A stretch of DNA of 64,000 bases from Pegea sp. RAD2-039 (taxonomy: Eukaryota > Chordata > Thaliacea > Salpida > Salpidae). The notes under the pieces were generated by a model that was not told where the DNA came from, ran no database searches, and saw only the letters and a program-made list of their open reading frames with translations. The stretch lies in contig JAQGEQ010000090.1 in NCBI GenBank assembly GCA_034620365.1, positions 372,001 through 436,000 on the forward strand. Reading direction: 5' to 3'. This document shows positions 35,283 to 47,900 of this stretch, one piece after another (the stretch's first letter is position 1; every line of letters starts with the position of its first letter). A program made the translations under genes and the position numbers.

Positions 35283-36637
35283 AAAGAAGCCTCTATAATC
35301 ATACATCTTTGAAAAACTTAAGATTTTGTTTAATCTACTGTGAGAAAGAAATCTAATAATACATAGACCGTTCAGAACAGTTATTTTCAAAAGCGCTGTC
35401 AATACAACTGTTGCTTTTGCGCAGATTGAATACTAGCAGAAAATTTATAGTCATCAAATCCACTTTCGCCCACAAAAAGTATATGTATAAAATTTAAACC
35501 TTGTGGGCTGGCTACGGAATAAATATTACAACAAGATCTATCTGTTGAATTTAAGATTTCTTATTATTACCAACATAAAAAACTTTAGCTTCAAAACTTG
35601 GTCATAAAGAAACAAAATTTAAATTACTTTTATATTTTTAATTAACAAATAACGAATATTTTTGATAATGCGTAAATAAACCATTTTAACAGTAAAAATA
35701 ATTAATCAAAATTCTGTAAATACCATTTATAGCTAAATAAGTGTACAATTTTTTTTCATTTATCCTACAAAGAACTTTGAAAAATAAGTTCGAGTTTGTT
35801 TAAAGCGTGCAAGTTTATTTGTTTTTGATCATTAGAATGTATATTTTGTTTTTACTACAAATTATATTGCAAAATAAGAATATAGCATTAAAATTTGCAA
35901 CAGTTCGAAAATTCGTTTGTAGAAATAAAACTATATTGGCTCACATAATAAGTATCAAGTATTTGCACAATTCCAAAAAAAAATAAAATAAAACGTAGTG
36001 TTAAGTAACTTTCAGTGACTTTTATTGAACAAACTTTTAGTTTATTTTTTTTAGTATATTCTCATTTCATTCTTTGAAATTTAACCCAGTACAACAAAAA
36101 TTTCTTTAACATTCGAGTTAATAAGTAAAGATTTTCAAACTACTTTTGCATGATGGGGGATTTTTTCGTTTCTGTAGTTACTAAGCGATGCTTTACAAAA
36201 TATATTTTAAGTTTTAACAAAATTTTAAAATGTTTATAGAGTAATATACTATTTAAAAATTGTGCAAGTTTATCATTTTAGTACATTCCAAAAATGATAC
36301 ATCAAATAGTAAATTTTTGTTTAATCTTGTTATAGAATATTAAAAATTTTTACCAATTGTGTGAATATTGTTTCGATTTTTCGTTTTTTCTGCTACAAAA
36401 AATTATTAAATTAGTTAATAATAACTAAAACATTTTAATATCAACTTTTAAATAAGTTATTAAATTCTGATTAAAGATTGGAAATATTTTTTGACTCGTA
36501 TAATTGCAGACAAATCATATTTTAGCAATTTAAAAGCAATGTAAGACAATATTAGCAACCTGCAAAGATTTCTGAGATATTTTTAATTTTTATCATTAGC
36601 TACTGATTTTAGAATATTTTTGAACATGTATTAATAG
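35283..36637. other. AT-rich spacer between divergent genes
   Basis: No coding signal. Separates the orphan membrane protein (-) and the WD40 gene (+), so it should hold both promoters. Confidence 0.5.
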
Positions 36638-39600
36638 ATGATGATGGAGCAAAGCGAAATAAAACTAAATACCGAAAATTCAGATTTTCTTTTTAAAAGT
36701 AAACCCCAAAAAAGTACACAAGAGCTTTGGTCATCCTTGAGGTTTTTATTAGATTGAATATTTTTAATATTAAATACCTGAACATGAATTTATTTGCAGA
36801 AAATCAGTGAGATTTACTACAGAGAGCTTAAAAAAAGCAGATTGCTTACCATATCAAATTAGTCATGGTATTCATCACCAAAGAAGTGTAGATTTTTCCT
36901 ATAAAGTGCTACAAATTATTTATAATCTAAATAAAGAGGTGGTTTTTTAAGCTTTAATTTTAAAATTTGGTGGGCTAAACACTTGTCTTTAGTGTTTTAT
37001 TCAGCTTACGGAAGATTATATTTATATATATGGAGATGACGGCAGATTTAACCAAAAAATCACCTTAAAAACAAAAATTTTAAAACTGCTCTATATAGAA
37101 TCAACAGGATATTATGTCGCTTTAACATATAATAACAAATTAAAGGTAACAATGTTTTTCTAATAACATCTATCATTTATCTGATTACTTGTTTCAGGTT
37201 ATTAATTCAGATTTTAAAGTTGTTTCGACAACACTGTCACTTGATGACATTATATGGTAAATTCTTTCCTTGTTTTTTTACTCCAAGTGTTTTGATAGGT
37301 TTTTTTTCTAAGTTGGTCATCATAATCTAACCGAAAGCTTTTTTGTAAACTGTAAAAGCATAGAATGTTTTATATCACTTCAAGTAGCAATCTGAATATT
37401 TTATTTAAAACTAAACAAATGTTTTTATCTTTTATTTTAACTATAGAATATTTAAATTTGTTTTAAAAACTTCTATTAAGTGTGCATTATACTGGAGCCA
37501 ACATAGTAACAACAGGAAGAGGCTATGTCTCTGTAAGTCCTTATCTTCTACAACTGATTCTACAATTAATCATCTTTAATAGATTTGGTGTTTTCAATTT
37601 GCGGGAACTTATCTTGTTCAGCATCAATATATTTCTAAAGGATTCACTTCTAATGATATTTTAACTCACATGGCATCTGATTATGAATCAGAAAAATACT
37701 ACATCGTATCCGGGAACTCAATAGCAGTGAGTCAACATCAATCATCTGATCCTCATCACTTTTTAATTATCTTCAGACTATCGATTTATATGAATATAAA
37801 CTGGAGAAGTTTCACCGTAATCTTCACATCAGAAACATCACTAGGTTTCACACTAACCCACATCTCACATGATGACGTCATACATCTTTTTACAGTGTGC
37901 TTTTCTTTCAACCGCTTAAATACGTCATCACTGGATCACGTGATGGTTCTATTAAGTTGTGGACTCAAAACTTTGATATTGTTTTAGTTTTCGTTGGTCA
38001 CGTGTCATCCATCACGTCGCTATGTCTCTACCCAAAAGTCAGTTCTTCTTAACTCACTAAATTATGACGTCATCATTACGTCATCACAGAGTTCTTATAT
38101 CATGTCGTCATCTTTGGATAAAAGCATCCGTATTTGGAGTCTTGAAACTAAAGATGAAGTCGACCTGTACCTTTTCAACCCTCTTCTACGCCCCATATGA
38201 CCCTAGATCTTTTCAGGATGGAGACATCTCGTCCTCTTCTTGGTTTAGAGACAAGTCCTCTTTCTGGGACTCTTTTCACTTTCTCCTTATTAGCAGTTGA
38301 TGTTTGGAGCATCACTTACCTGCATCACAGCTTTACAACAATAGGGTACGTAGTTATGACGTCACGACCGCTGTAACGTCATCAATTTGTAGGAATCCGG
38401 TCAGCAAGTTGAAGCTGATCACTTATCGAAGAGTGAGTATTTGCTGCTCATTGAAGTCTGACGAAGTCACGTGGTTCCTGTTTGTAGAAAGGATATTTAA
38501 ACGAGTTATACCAACACCAATTGACTGACCGTGTCATCTGTACCAGTCTCGATGGGTCAGTCCGCTTGTTGTCCCCAATCTCTGGTGTGATCCTGACCAC
38601 TTTGCTACCTCATTCTACTGTGGGACAGCTTTTGGACGCGACTTATTGCCTGCCCTACGAAATGCTGGTCGCGTGTTACGATGACGGTAGTGTGCTTCGG
38701 GCAAGTACAACTACTAGTCCCTGTAACATCACTGCCAGTTGGAAGTTGCCCGTGGACCAGCATCTCACTTGTATCGCTTTTTACGAGTATCTAGTTAACG
38801 CAGAGGAGGTTGAGAACACGTGGCAGCAAGTCACAGATGGAAAGCATTTCCAAAATGTCTTTAAACGTAATGAGTAAGTTGCAAATTTGTGTGGGACAGA
38901 TGATTTGAGACCATTTGTCCAGATTTGCTTACAACATCTCATTATTGGGGGGCACTTTAGATGGATGTTTGGTGAAGGTCAATATCAGTAAGGGAACCCT
39001 TGAACAACGAGTTGAGGCCCATTCCTCAAACCGAGTCAATTGTATTGTGGTAAATGCCTCTAAAGATCAAGTTGTCACTTCAGGGGCAGGTAATTGGTCG
39101 ATTAATTGTCAGATCTGTCCTAACTACCACCACAGATGCCATTGTGAAAGTTTGGAAGATATTTCCGAATTCTGTGGAGCCTTTTAGCGTCCTGACCACC
39201 TTTTATTGTCCACACCCGCCTGTCCTGATGTCCCTGTCCAACAACAGTTTGGTAATTGGACTACAACATGATCTGACTGCCACCTACACCACGATTATCT
39301 TCAATTTGTGGGCTAAGAGTAAGTTGGTCCACTTGTCTATCAGTTGTCTCAACTGTGGGTCACTTCAGAACGGTTTGACCATGAAGCAGACCAGGACCAC
39401 ACCAATGAGATAACATCAACCTCTTGCTGTCAACGTCATAGCTTAGTGGCCACTTCAAGTAAAGATGGTCTTATCTGCATTTGGGACACCCAGAACCGTC
39501 TTATAAGGTAACCTGGTTAATAGACCTGATCACCTTTGAAATGGGTCACTTTTAGGAAGTTGAAACTAAATGCTGAACCCTCTTGTGTGGAGTTTTGTAA

Positions 39601-42600
39601 TGATCGCGGAGATATCTTGATTGGTTTGAAAGATCGGATCCACATCATCAAACATAAATCTTATTTACCAAAAGTCTACATCCTTAAGATGATCTGTATG
39701 AGTTTCTTGGATGTTGCGGAGGAGCGAGAGTTTACACAAGATCAAAAACTGCTCCAAGAGATGAATGCTGATCAATTGAAGAAGTTAGCAGACGCCAAAT
39801 CTTGTCACATCAAGTGAGCAACTATATGATCTTTTTATCACGTGGTCTTTTCTTTTTATCACGTGATCTTCTCTTTTAATCACGTGATCTTCTCTTTTTA
39901 TCACGTGATCTTCTCTTTTTATCACGTGATCTTCTCTTTTAATCACGTGGTCTTTTCTTTTTATCACGTGATACTTTTATGATTTCAGCCTCGAATTAAA
40001 AAAAGACTTTAAACCAAAGCGCTTAAACTTACTTAATCAATCACGTGAAAAAGAAATCGATCGATTGGTTGCCCGTGACAACGAGCTCATTCGACTTCGG
40101 GATGGAGGGATGGAATCAACTAAGAAAAAAAGTTTTAAAGTGAAAGATGAAACGTTTAAAAACTACTTCAATCGTCTTTATAATCTACCTCCTAAGGTGA
40201 TGTAGTGACGTCATAACATGACGTCATCATTTGTGTTCATTACAGGTTGTTGAGATCAAAGAGTCTATTGAAGTGGAAGATGAAAAGAGATGTTGTTTGA
40301 GAGGTAGGCAACTTAATGTTTGATTGATGATTTGATCATTAGAATCAACAGAAGCTACCTCAAAATTTGATGACTCTCGAGTCGCTGGATTCTTTCCGTC
40401 AGTAAAAGAAGCAAAGATGATGCCTGAAGCTGTTCAAAAAGATGATCTTCTGATGGTTAGGACTATTTGGATGATTTTGAGTCAGCTAAGATTATAATTT
40501 GCAGAATTATAAAGATTCAGGTCCTGATTTCAATCATCAAGGATATATTCTCAATCCTACATCTTTTATTCCCAATTCAATCCTTGTGCGTCTTCTTTGG
40601 CCCTCTAAAGATAAGCAAGAAGAAACTGAGGAGTCAAAATCAGTATTTGAGAAGATACAGCTACCTCCAATCACAAATAAACAGGTGAAAAAGATCTCAG
40701 AAGAGTTTTTAAAAAAAAAGAGCAGTTTTTTAAATCAGGTGAGATTAGATTGAGATTTAGTTGAAAGATTTTAGTGATCTAATTCAAGTTGAATTTGTTG
40801 TTTCTTTTTTAAAGATGTTCAATCCATCTTCATTAAATCGTCCATCAGCTGGATATGAAACAGAAAAAGTTAACAGATTTTTGACAATTTTTTTGTTCAG
40901 TTTTTTTGTTCAGTTTTTTTTCAAAGATCTTTTTAAAATGATTTTTAACAACAGAAGCTCACGACCAGTTTTAGCTACTAAAGTATTTGCAACAAGACTT
41001 CTTTTTAAACACTTTCCCAAACCTTTCCCATCTGAACACCTTTTTAACGGTCTTTTTAGGCTAACAATTCGTCCAAACATGACCAGTTAGCTTCTTTTAT
41101 CAATTTAGTAAAAGAAATGTTTTTAAGTAGCTTGTAACTCGTGACAGAAAACCGTTAGCTCTCGGCAACATCATCTATTTGCTAGTCCTGATCTTTATCA
41201 AACATCCCGTCTCATTTTATCCAACTTAAGTAAAGAAATTTCTGTTTCAGATGAAATTTATATTTTAAATCAGAGAAATTAATACAAATGTTCTTCTTTA
41301 AAAAAGATTTTTTTGATTAGATTATTGAAGAATCTGTGTCTTCATCTGCTGAGAGTGAAGATCGAGTCTTTTACATGAAATCGGATAGCACTGAGTCTTT
41401 ATTCAATCCTTCAAGTCAGTTCAAATCTTCCTTAAAAATCATTTTTCTAAAAACTGAATCCCTTACAGTTGAAGTTAAAGATTCATCATCAAGTTTTATG
41501 TCTAAGATGCTCCGAGCTTTAAAGACTCCCACTCCTCCTCCTGAAGAAGAAGAAGAAGCCCTACCTCCAACCCCACCGCCTCTACTCCCTAAAATAAGCC
41601 AGCCAACAAAACCACATCGAAACATCACTAAGCTGGTCACACGCCCCAGACCCACACGTGCCCCTAAAACCCCAGAAACACCCGAGTTCTTTACTCAGTT
41701 CGAAAATGAGTCTTGGTTTCGTCTTTTCGGCTCCGACGTCATCAAGGTGATCCTTAAACGTTTACTTCGAGTCTTCATCACTATTTAACAGGACTTGAAA
41801 GCTCCATACTCCGTCGAGGACTTCTGTCAACCTCTTTTACAATTACTCTTTACCGAATCTATCGATTTTGAACACAAAATTGAGATTTGTAACGCTTTGA
41901 GGTTGCTATGGTTACAAGAGCAACAAATCGCGGATCAACTTTGTGAAGCCATCCAGAAGTTACTAAAAGCTTCCAATGCCCCGAAACCTCAAGTGCCTTT
42001 ACTAAATAGCTGCTGACGTGTTTGTTTCAAACACCGATGTTTGTAGATCGCTGAACAGCGCGCTTTCTTGCAAGCTGTCACGAGTTTATTCCGAACAATC
42101 AACAAGAACACAAATGAGGTTGTTGTCGAGCTACTGACTCAGTTGCTACAGGCAACCGAGGAGACTCATGTGTCTTTTGTGAGAGGACAATTAACTCGAC
42201 TGGGACTACAAGTGAATGAGCGCCAACTAGTGTCTGACTTACAAACCGAATCACCTTTTTTTAGGATTCAAATAATAATTTGGAGAAGGAACTGAACCAA
42301 TTAGAAAGCTGGGAAACAGATTTGAAAGAAGAGCTTCGAAATATAATCCTGGATTGGATTAGTAAATGGAAGAACAACTTCCAGGTTTTCTATTTACCAT
42401 GAAAACAAGTTACGTTTTATTTCATCTTTTTCAGAATCATTTGAAACAAACCATCAAAGATTTAAAGAGCGGGAAGCAACTAAAAGGTCACATCCGCCTA
42501 CTAGGAAATACTAGACAAAGAAATGGGTTTAAAGCTGATATTTCAACTAATCAGTTGGATACAAAGCAAGAAATTGAACTGATTGAGGTGAAGTAGAAAT

Positions 42601-43104
42601 TTTACAAGATTTTCATCAAACCTATCTTCTTTCAGGTCTTAAACTACTTTTGTGAAATTAAAAGTGAAGAAGAAATGGAAAAATTGCGATTAAAACAACA
42701 AAAGAGTAAAACTTTTAATAAAACCGTTTTAGCATGCCCTAATAAGGAATACCAACCGGTCAGTAACACCAAAAGTACTTTTTAATAATGTGGCTAAACT
42801 TTTAAACTTATAGGCTTTGATTCGATTGGGCGAAATGCACACTTCAAGAAGAAATCGGTCAAAGAAAGAGTTGTCTGTTGAATATAGAGTCCCTCCCTTG
42901 CGACCTTACCCTGATATTTATGCTCCTTTTACTAATAAGTTGAAATTGGGTTACAGTTTTGTGCACCTTAACTCGACTCTTAGCAATGAATGTGATAGAT
43001 TTGATAGACTTTCATGTTTATATCAACCAATTTTGATAACTTTAAAGAATCCAATTCATCAACGTTATTTTGTACATGAAAAATCTTATGTACATTTCAA
43101 ATAA
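36638..43104 (+). CDS. Large WD40 protein, WDR87/WDR97-like
   Basis: A long multi-exon gene with short introns. Exon 1 (MMMEQSEIKLN onward) is followed by a beta-propeller region with WD repeats: YVITGSRDGSIKLW at about 37915, IMSSSLDKSIRIWSLE at about 38100, TSLDGSVRLLS near 38530, GGTLDGCLVKV near 38945, DAIVKVWKI near 39135 and VATSSKDGLICIWDTQN near 39450. After 39990 comes a basic coiled-coil-like region, then a segment with NPTSFIPNSILVRLLWP (about 40550), a Pro-rich linker (41530-41690, PTPPPEEEEEALPPTPPP) and helical, HEAT-like repeats (41795-42290). It ends with a conserved-looking tail (PLRPYPDIYAPF) at 43104. This order fits the large axonemal WDR87/WDR97 group, but WD40 proteins are hard to assign by eye. 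Start ATG 36638 follows directly after TTAATAG, a possible acceptor. I see no internal breaks. Confidence 0.7.
39838..39972. repeat. Intronic 21-bp minisatellite with TCACGTGA
   Basis: Seven copies of a 21-base unit (TCACGTGATCTTCTCTTTTT plus A) fill most of a 175-base intron (39814-39988) of the WD40 gene. Each unit holds the palindrome TCACGTGA or a one-base variant. No AG occurs between the donor and the acceptor. Because 21 is a multiple of 3, the minus strand shows a false heptapeptide-repeat frame. Confidence 0.9.
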
Positions 43105-44936
43105 ATCAGTAATTGAATATTTTAATTGTAATTATTTTTTGATCAAATCATTGAGAACATAATTAACAAATAGTTTTGTATAAAAATATATTTTTCAGGA
43201 AAATGCAAAGCTTAGAATAATTTTAAAAGCAACAGTAGCAAAATTGAGTTAAAAGTTTTGGTTTAAAACAAAAAAAGCTTTAAAATTAAATTATAGTCTT
43301 CAAAAGAAATTAAATAAAGGATAAGCGAAAGTTATTATGCAAATTTAAATCCAACACTTTAAATAAATCAATTTTTATAACATTTTTACAGCTATTTTAT
43401 ACATTTGCTAAATTGTAATCAATGACAGAGAAATCATAGTTTAAGAAATATACTTTTACATCATTGAAAAATTTGTTATTCAATCTATAGATAAGAATAT
43501 ATACTTCATTAATATATGGCTGTACCCTATTTTCAAAAGATTTTATTTTTTATGAGCTGACTACTAGCAAATGAAGCAATAGTTGAACACAGCAAGGCAC
43601 CTCTTTGTCTTTTACCGAACACGGCTCTAATTCTTTGGAACTTTTCGGTTTGGTGCAATTGATGATAGTATCTCATAATACTGTTATAAGGGATCTGCTT
43701 CAACAAAGAACGCCCATGCTAGATGTGCTTTTAGTAATGATATTAAAAACAAAGAGAACGCAGTGAGATGCAAAAGAACCAATAAAGTAAAGCATAGTGA
43801 AATGCAAAAAAACGTCTTTGGGGTTTTCTTCTTTTTTTAAAACTGTTTTTTCTTGTCGCCCTTCATTTATTTAGGGAGTGCCATTCGGAGCAATCCACTG
43901 CATAATGTAAATATTAAAAAAAAATTATTTATTATAAATAAATTTGTAATATAGGTTTTCCTTTATTTTTTATTTAATTTTTGAGTGTTAATTTCAAGTT
44001 AATGATTTATAATCTAACTATTTGAACTTATAATAAAGCAAAATTTGTAAATTTTAAAGACAAGTGGAAGTACCAAGATTATAAGTAGTGATTTATATTA
44101 CCGTTTATTATAACAGCTTATATTATTGATAAAATTTTGACAAGATTAACGATATGACACACAAAGAAATGCCTAGCCTAAAAACCACTTGATTTTCCTG
44201 GTTTGAATTTACAAGAGTGAAATTACAAGTGTGAAATTACAAGTATAAAATTAAACCTACAAAAAATAGAAGGGTGTGCCGCAAATACCTCGAGATGATA
44301 TCGAAATATCAGCTTTAATCGAAAAGTTCATAATAAACAAACTGTACTCATGAATATTTTAGATGCTATTATGTTTAAATAAACCAAATTTAGAAATAAT
44401 GATATTATTAGGTTTAAATAAAAATCGGTTAACAATTTGCCTTTTTGTTATATTTCTTAAGTTTTTGTCGGCAGTCTTTTGTTGATAAACTTGAGTTCGA
44501 GTTGGTGGCGTAGTTGCATCGTGGTGCTATAAACCAGGACTTGAAACGTCACTGCATCATCACTTTTTGTGCTATTCTCTCTAATGTGTTTGAGAAATGC
44601 AATATTTTATGCAATCAGTTTAACTTTGAAAAATTGTGTTATTATATCTATGCAAAAGATAATATTTTTTTAATAAAGTGATTTAAATTTTGAATCAAAC
44701 AATTTTTGGTTAAAGTAAAAATAAAATTGTTTTTCGAAAAGCTATTTAAAAGTATTTAAATAAATTTTTTTTATATCTAAATATTTTTGTTTTTATATAT
44801 TTTTTATTTACTTACTATAACTAAATATTATTTTGTGTTGGAACCTGTTTCAACTTTGGTGTATATTTTTGATACTATATATTAAATTATTTTGTATTTT
44901 GATTTACAGCAAAAATTACACGTGTTAATATTTTAA
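43105..44936. other. Spacer upstream of KCC
   Basis: AT-rich with a GC-richer block at 43560-43910 (see the ORF at 43587). Segment 44213-44255 has three near-copies of GTGAAATTACAA. A patch at 44480-44570 with higher GC may be promoter-proximal for the first KCC exon. Confidence 0.4.
43587..43766 (+). other. Unidentified 59-codon open frame
   Basis: Open from after a TGA to TGA, with a possible acceptor (GAACACAG, ending 43592). The product is Leu-rich (SLELFGLVQLMIVSHN, then LLQQRTPMLDVLLVMIL). GC content and codon mix look coding, but there is no partner exon and no recognised family. A structured non-coding RNA is an alternative. Confidence 0.22.
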
Positions 44937-47900
44937 ATGGAAAATACTGAAGTAGATGGAGGTCGACAACATCCTGAAAAACTTGGTGTTAGGTTTGTTG
45001 TTACTAGTGCAAGTGACCATGACAAGCTGGACAATTCAGAAAAGTAAGATAATTAATATCCTAATTCTAAACATTTAATAATGAAATAAATCAATCTTAT
45101 TAAATGTTTTATAATAACTTGTTAATTTTGTTTATAAATTGTATTTCAATGTCAATTAGTAAAGCTTTATGTTTTAATATTTTAAGTTTTTCATTTGCTT
45201 GTTAATTTTTAATAACTAGTTAATAAATACTAATCATAAATAAAATTTAAAATTAATAATAATTTTTCTAAATTAAATGTTAAAAATTATGTATTGATTT
45301 AATGGCTAATAAATAAATAAAAGGGTACTTTTAATTTGTTTCAACTCTTATTTTTATGTAAACTTTTGTTTTTAATGATTAATCAATTTTCATACCTTTG
45401 ATTTCACCTACATTCTGATTATCTAAATCAAATATTTTTGATTAAACATAATTTTGCATATAATTAAGTTCTATATGTTTGTTTAAATAATAAAAAATGA
45501 AATCTATTTTCTAATTATAAATTAAACTTTCATTTTTATAAATATTTTTTATAGAGTTGAACTTCTAAGGTATATCAAACAAGACTCTGAAGGTGAGAAT
45601 AATTTCTTTGGTCAAAAATGGTAAAGCTTTTTTGATATTTTTCTTTTCAATCTTGTTTATAACTTTACACCATCCAAAACACTCCAATTAGATAATATTT
45701 TTATAATACTTGTTTATAGATAATTTGTTTTTGGGCGTTATTTTGAACAAAATTATTTATTTGGTGCAATTATGAAATGTTGTATTAAATAATAATAATT
45801 TTTTTGTTTCAGAAATATAACTTTTTAGTTGTTTTTTTTAAGTTGTTTATTTCTTATAATTTAGTAATATTTAGAAAATATTTATAAGTTTTCTTTGTAA
45901 ACAATTTTCACAAACAATTATTTAAGTTTTTTTTATAAACTAATTTTGTATTTAAACACAAAGGTCTTTAGTAACAATTATTTATCACTTTAGATTATAT
46001 CCTTTCTGAAAATATATTATTATAACATTAGAATTTTAGATTTTATGAAGTTTTGTAAAGAATGATTTATTGAGCTTTCTGTAAAACCAGTTTATAGTTT
46101 CTAATATAACCTCCAATTTTTCACATTTTTGTTTTTTTTAAATACATGAATTAATTATAAGTATTTTACTTATTTTGTAACCTAGAATTAAATGAACTTT
46201 TAAAGCTTTTATAAAACATAATCATTTTAAAAAGTTTATTTTGAAAACAAGAAAACCGTCAAGTTTTTCTACAAATGGAAATTTAGGGTTCAGAAAAATT
46301 TAAAGTTTTATCAGAACACTTATAGGTGTTGAAGAATAAAGCTTATAACATATAAGTTGAATTTCAGTGCCAAGTTGCTCATATTTCATCTTATTTCTTA
46401 ATGAATTTTTCTTTCACTGTAGACAGGTTGAAACTTCAGCTAGTTGTATAATTTACTGTTGTCTGTTTGGTCATGTTAAAAATATATTTTCTGTTTTCTT
46501 CTGTTCGTTGTTGATTTGAAGCAGTTCTTATACTTGTGTTTTGGCTTTGTTGTATCTTCCACTAAGCATGGCTTCAGTTGTTTTGAAAAAAGTTGTTGAA
46601 AAAGATGATTATGAAAATTTGGATGGATCATCAGGATCTAGCAAGACACGTGAGTTACTGTAACTAGTTACCTCATATATAAAGTTTAAGTTCAAGTTTT
46701 TGTTAGCTATTAATAAACTTGTTTAACAAACAATTTATGTTAGCTATATAAATAATAATTTGATGAATTTTTTGTTTACATAAGCTGATGAAATGTTTGA
46801 TGTAATGTTTGTTTTTTAGGGTTTAAAGTTTCATTTGTAAAGAAACGTAAAGATGACTCTGAAAAAAGATATCTTGTTGGTAAATAGCAGCTGCTTTAAG
46901 TACTTGAAGAACAAAATTGAGCTTTCAAGCTTTACTTACTTGCTTTGCACTTTCTGCAAATGTAACAACTAACTTTGATTGTTACATCTATGTTACCTCA
47001 TCAAACGTAATTTGTGCTTGGTTTTATCACTACAAACATGTTGAGTAATTGCTTGAGTTCATTTGTAAGTTCACTTTTGATTTCATTCAAAGTAAACATG
47101 GCTTTTTATGGTGTATTTTTTCATTCATATTTTAGTTACATATTTTTCGAGTGGTTTTACTTTTGTAATTTCAAATTTAATTTTTATGATGTCTTCATCT
47201 ATAACTAACCCAAATCTATTGTTCTTTCCAAACATTTTCGATTCTTGTAAAAAACTCATGAAATATCTGATGAAAAGTTCTTTGTAGTATTTGTAGTTCA
47301 GTTAGATGTGGTGACTACATATGTTAGAGCTTTGCTTTTTTAAACGGTGATGTTTATGTAGCAACCATTGGTGGTGGTGGTGCTGTAGACATCTAGAAAC
47401 TGCATCAACAGATGTTTATAGAAGAAACGCTTTTACAAAATCTGGACTAATATTAGCAAGTGTTAGATTAATAGCAGCAAGACTAGTATATTAACAAGCT
47501 GTATGCAAAAGGAATTCTGGTAAAAAGGTTCTAATTAGAATACAAATAGTATTTGCTAAGTTGCGTCTACTCAGCAACATGTTATCTTTCATATTAGATT
47601 AAAAAATTCAAATAAACTAATTGCATGTGGCATACAACCAACCTCCACAAGCACTTTATCACTAAACAACTCACAATTACCGACAGAGCATAAGCACAAC
47701 TTCCCAAATTTTCAAACCAAATATTTTGCAGATAATATCACAAACCAAGTTGACACCAACTTAGCTCTCTTCGAGGTAAAAACTCATCTTTAAAATCAAC
47801 AATTTTCTTCAATTAATCTTTACAGGATGAGATGAAAGAGCGACCTATGATCTCGACATTTATGTCCGCAATCGAGAGATACTCGGCCATATCTGTCTCT

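Noticed and set aside
39785-39967. Minus-strand heptapeptide-repeat protein (IKREDHV)
   Set aside because: Arises because the intronic unit is 21 bp; it is antisense to the WD40 gene intron.
41416-41655. Gly-rich minus-strand frame
   Set aside because: Antisense shadow of the Pro-rich exon of the WD40 gene.
44480-44570. Possible tRNA-like sequence upstream of KCC
   Set aside because: A D-arm-like GGTGGCGTAGTTG word is present, but no T arm or acceptor stem can be paired.
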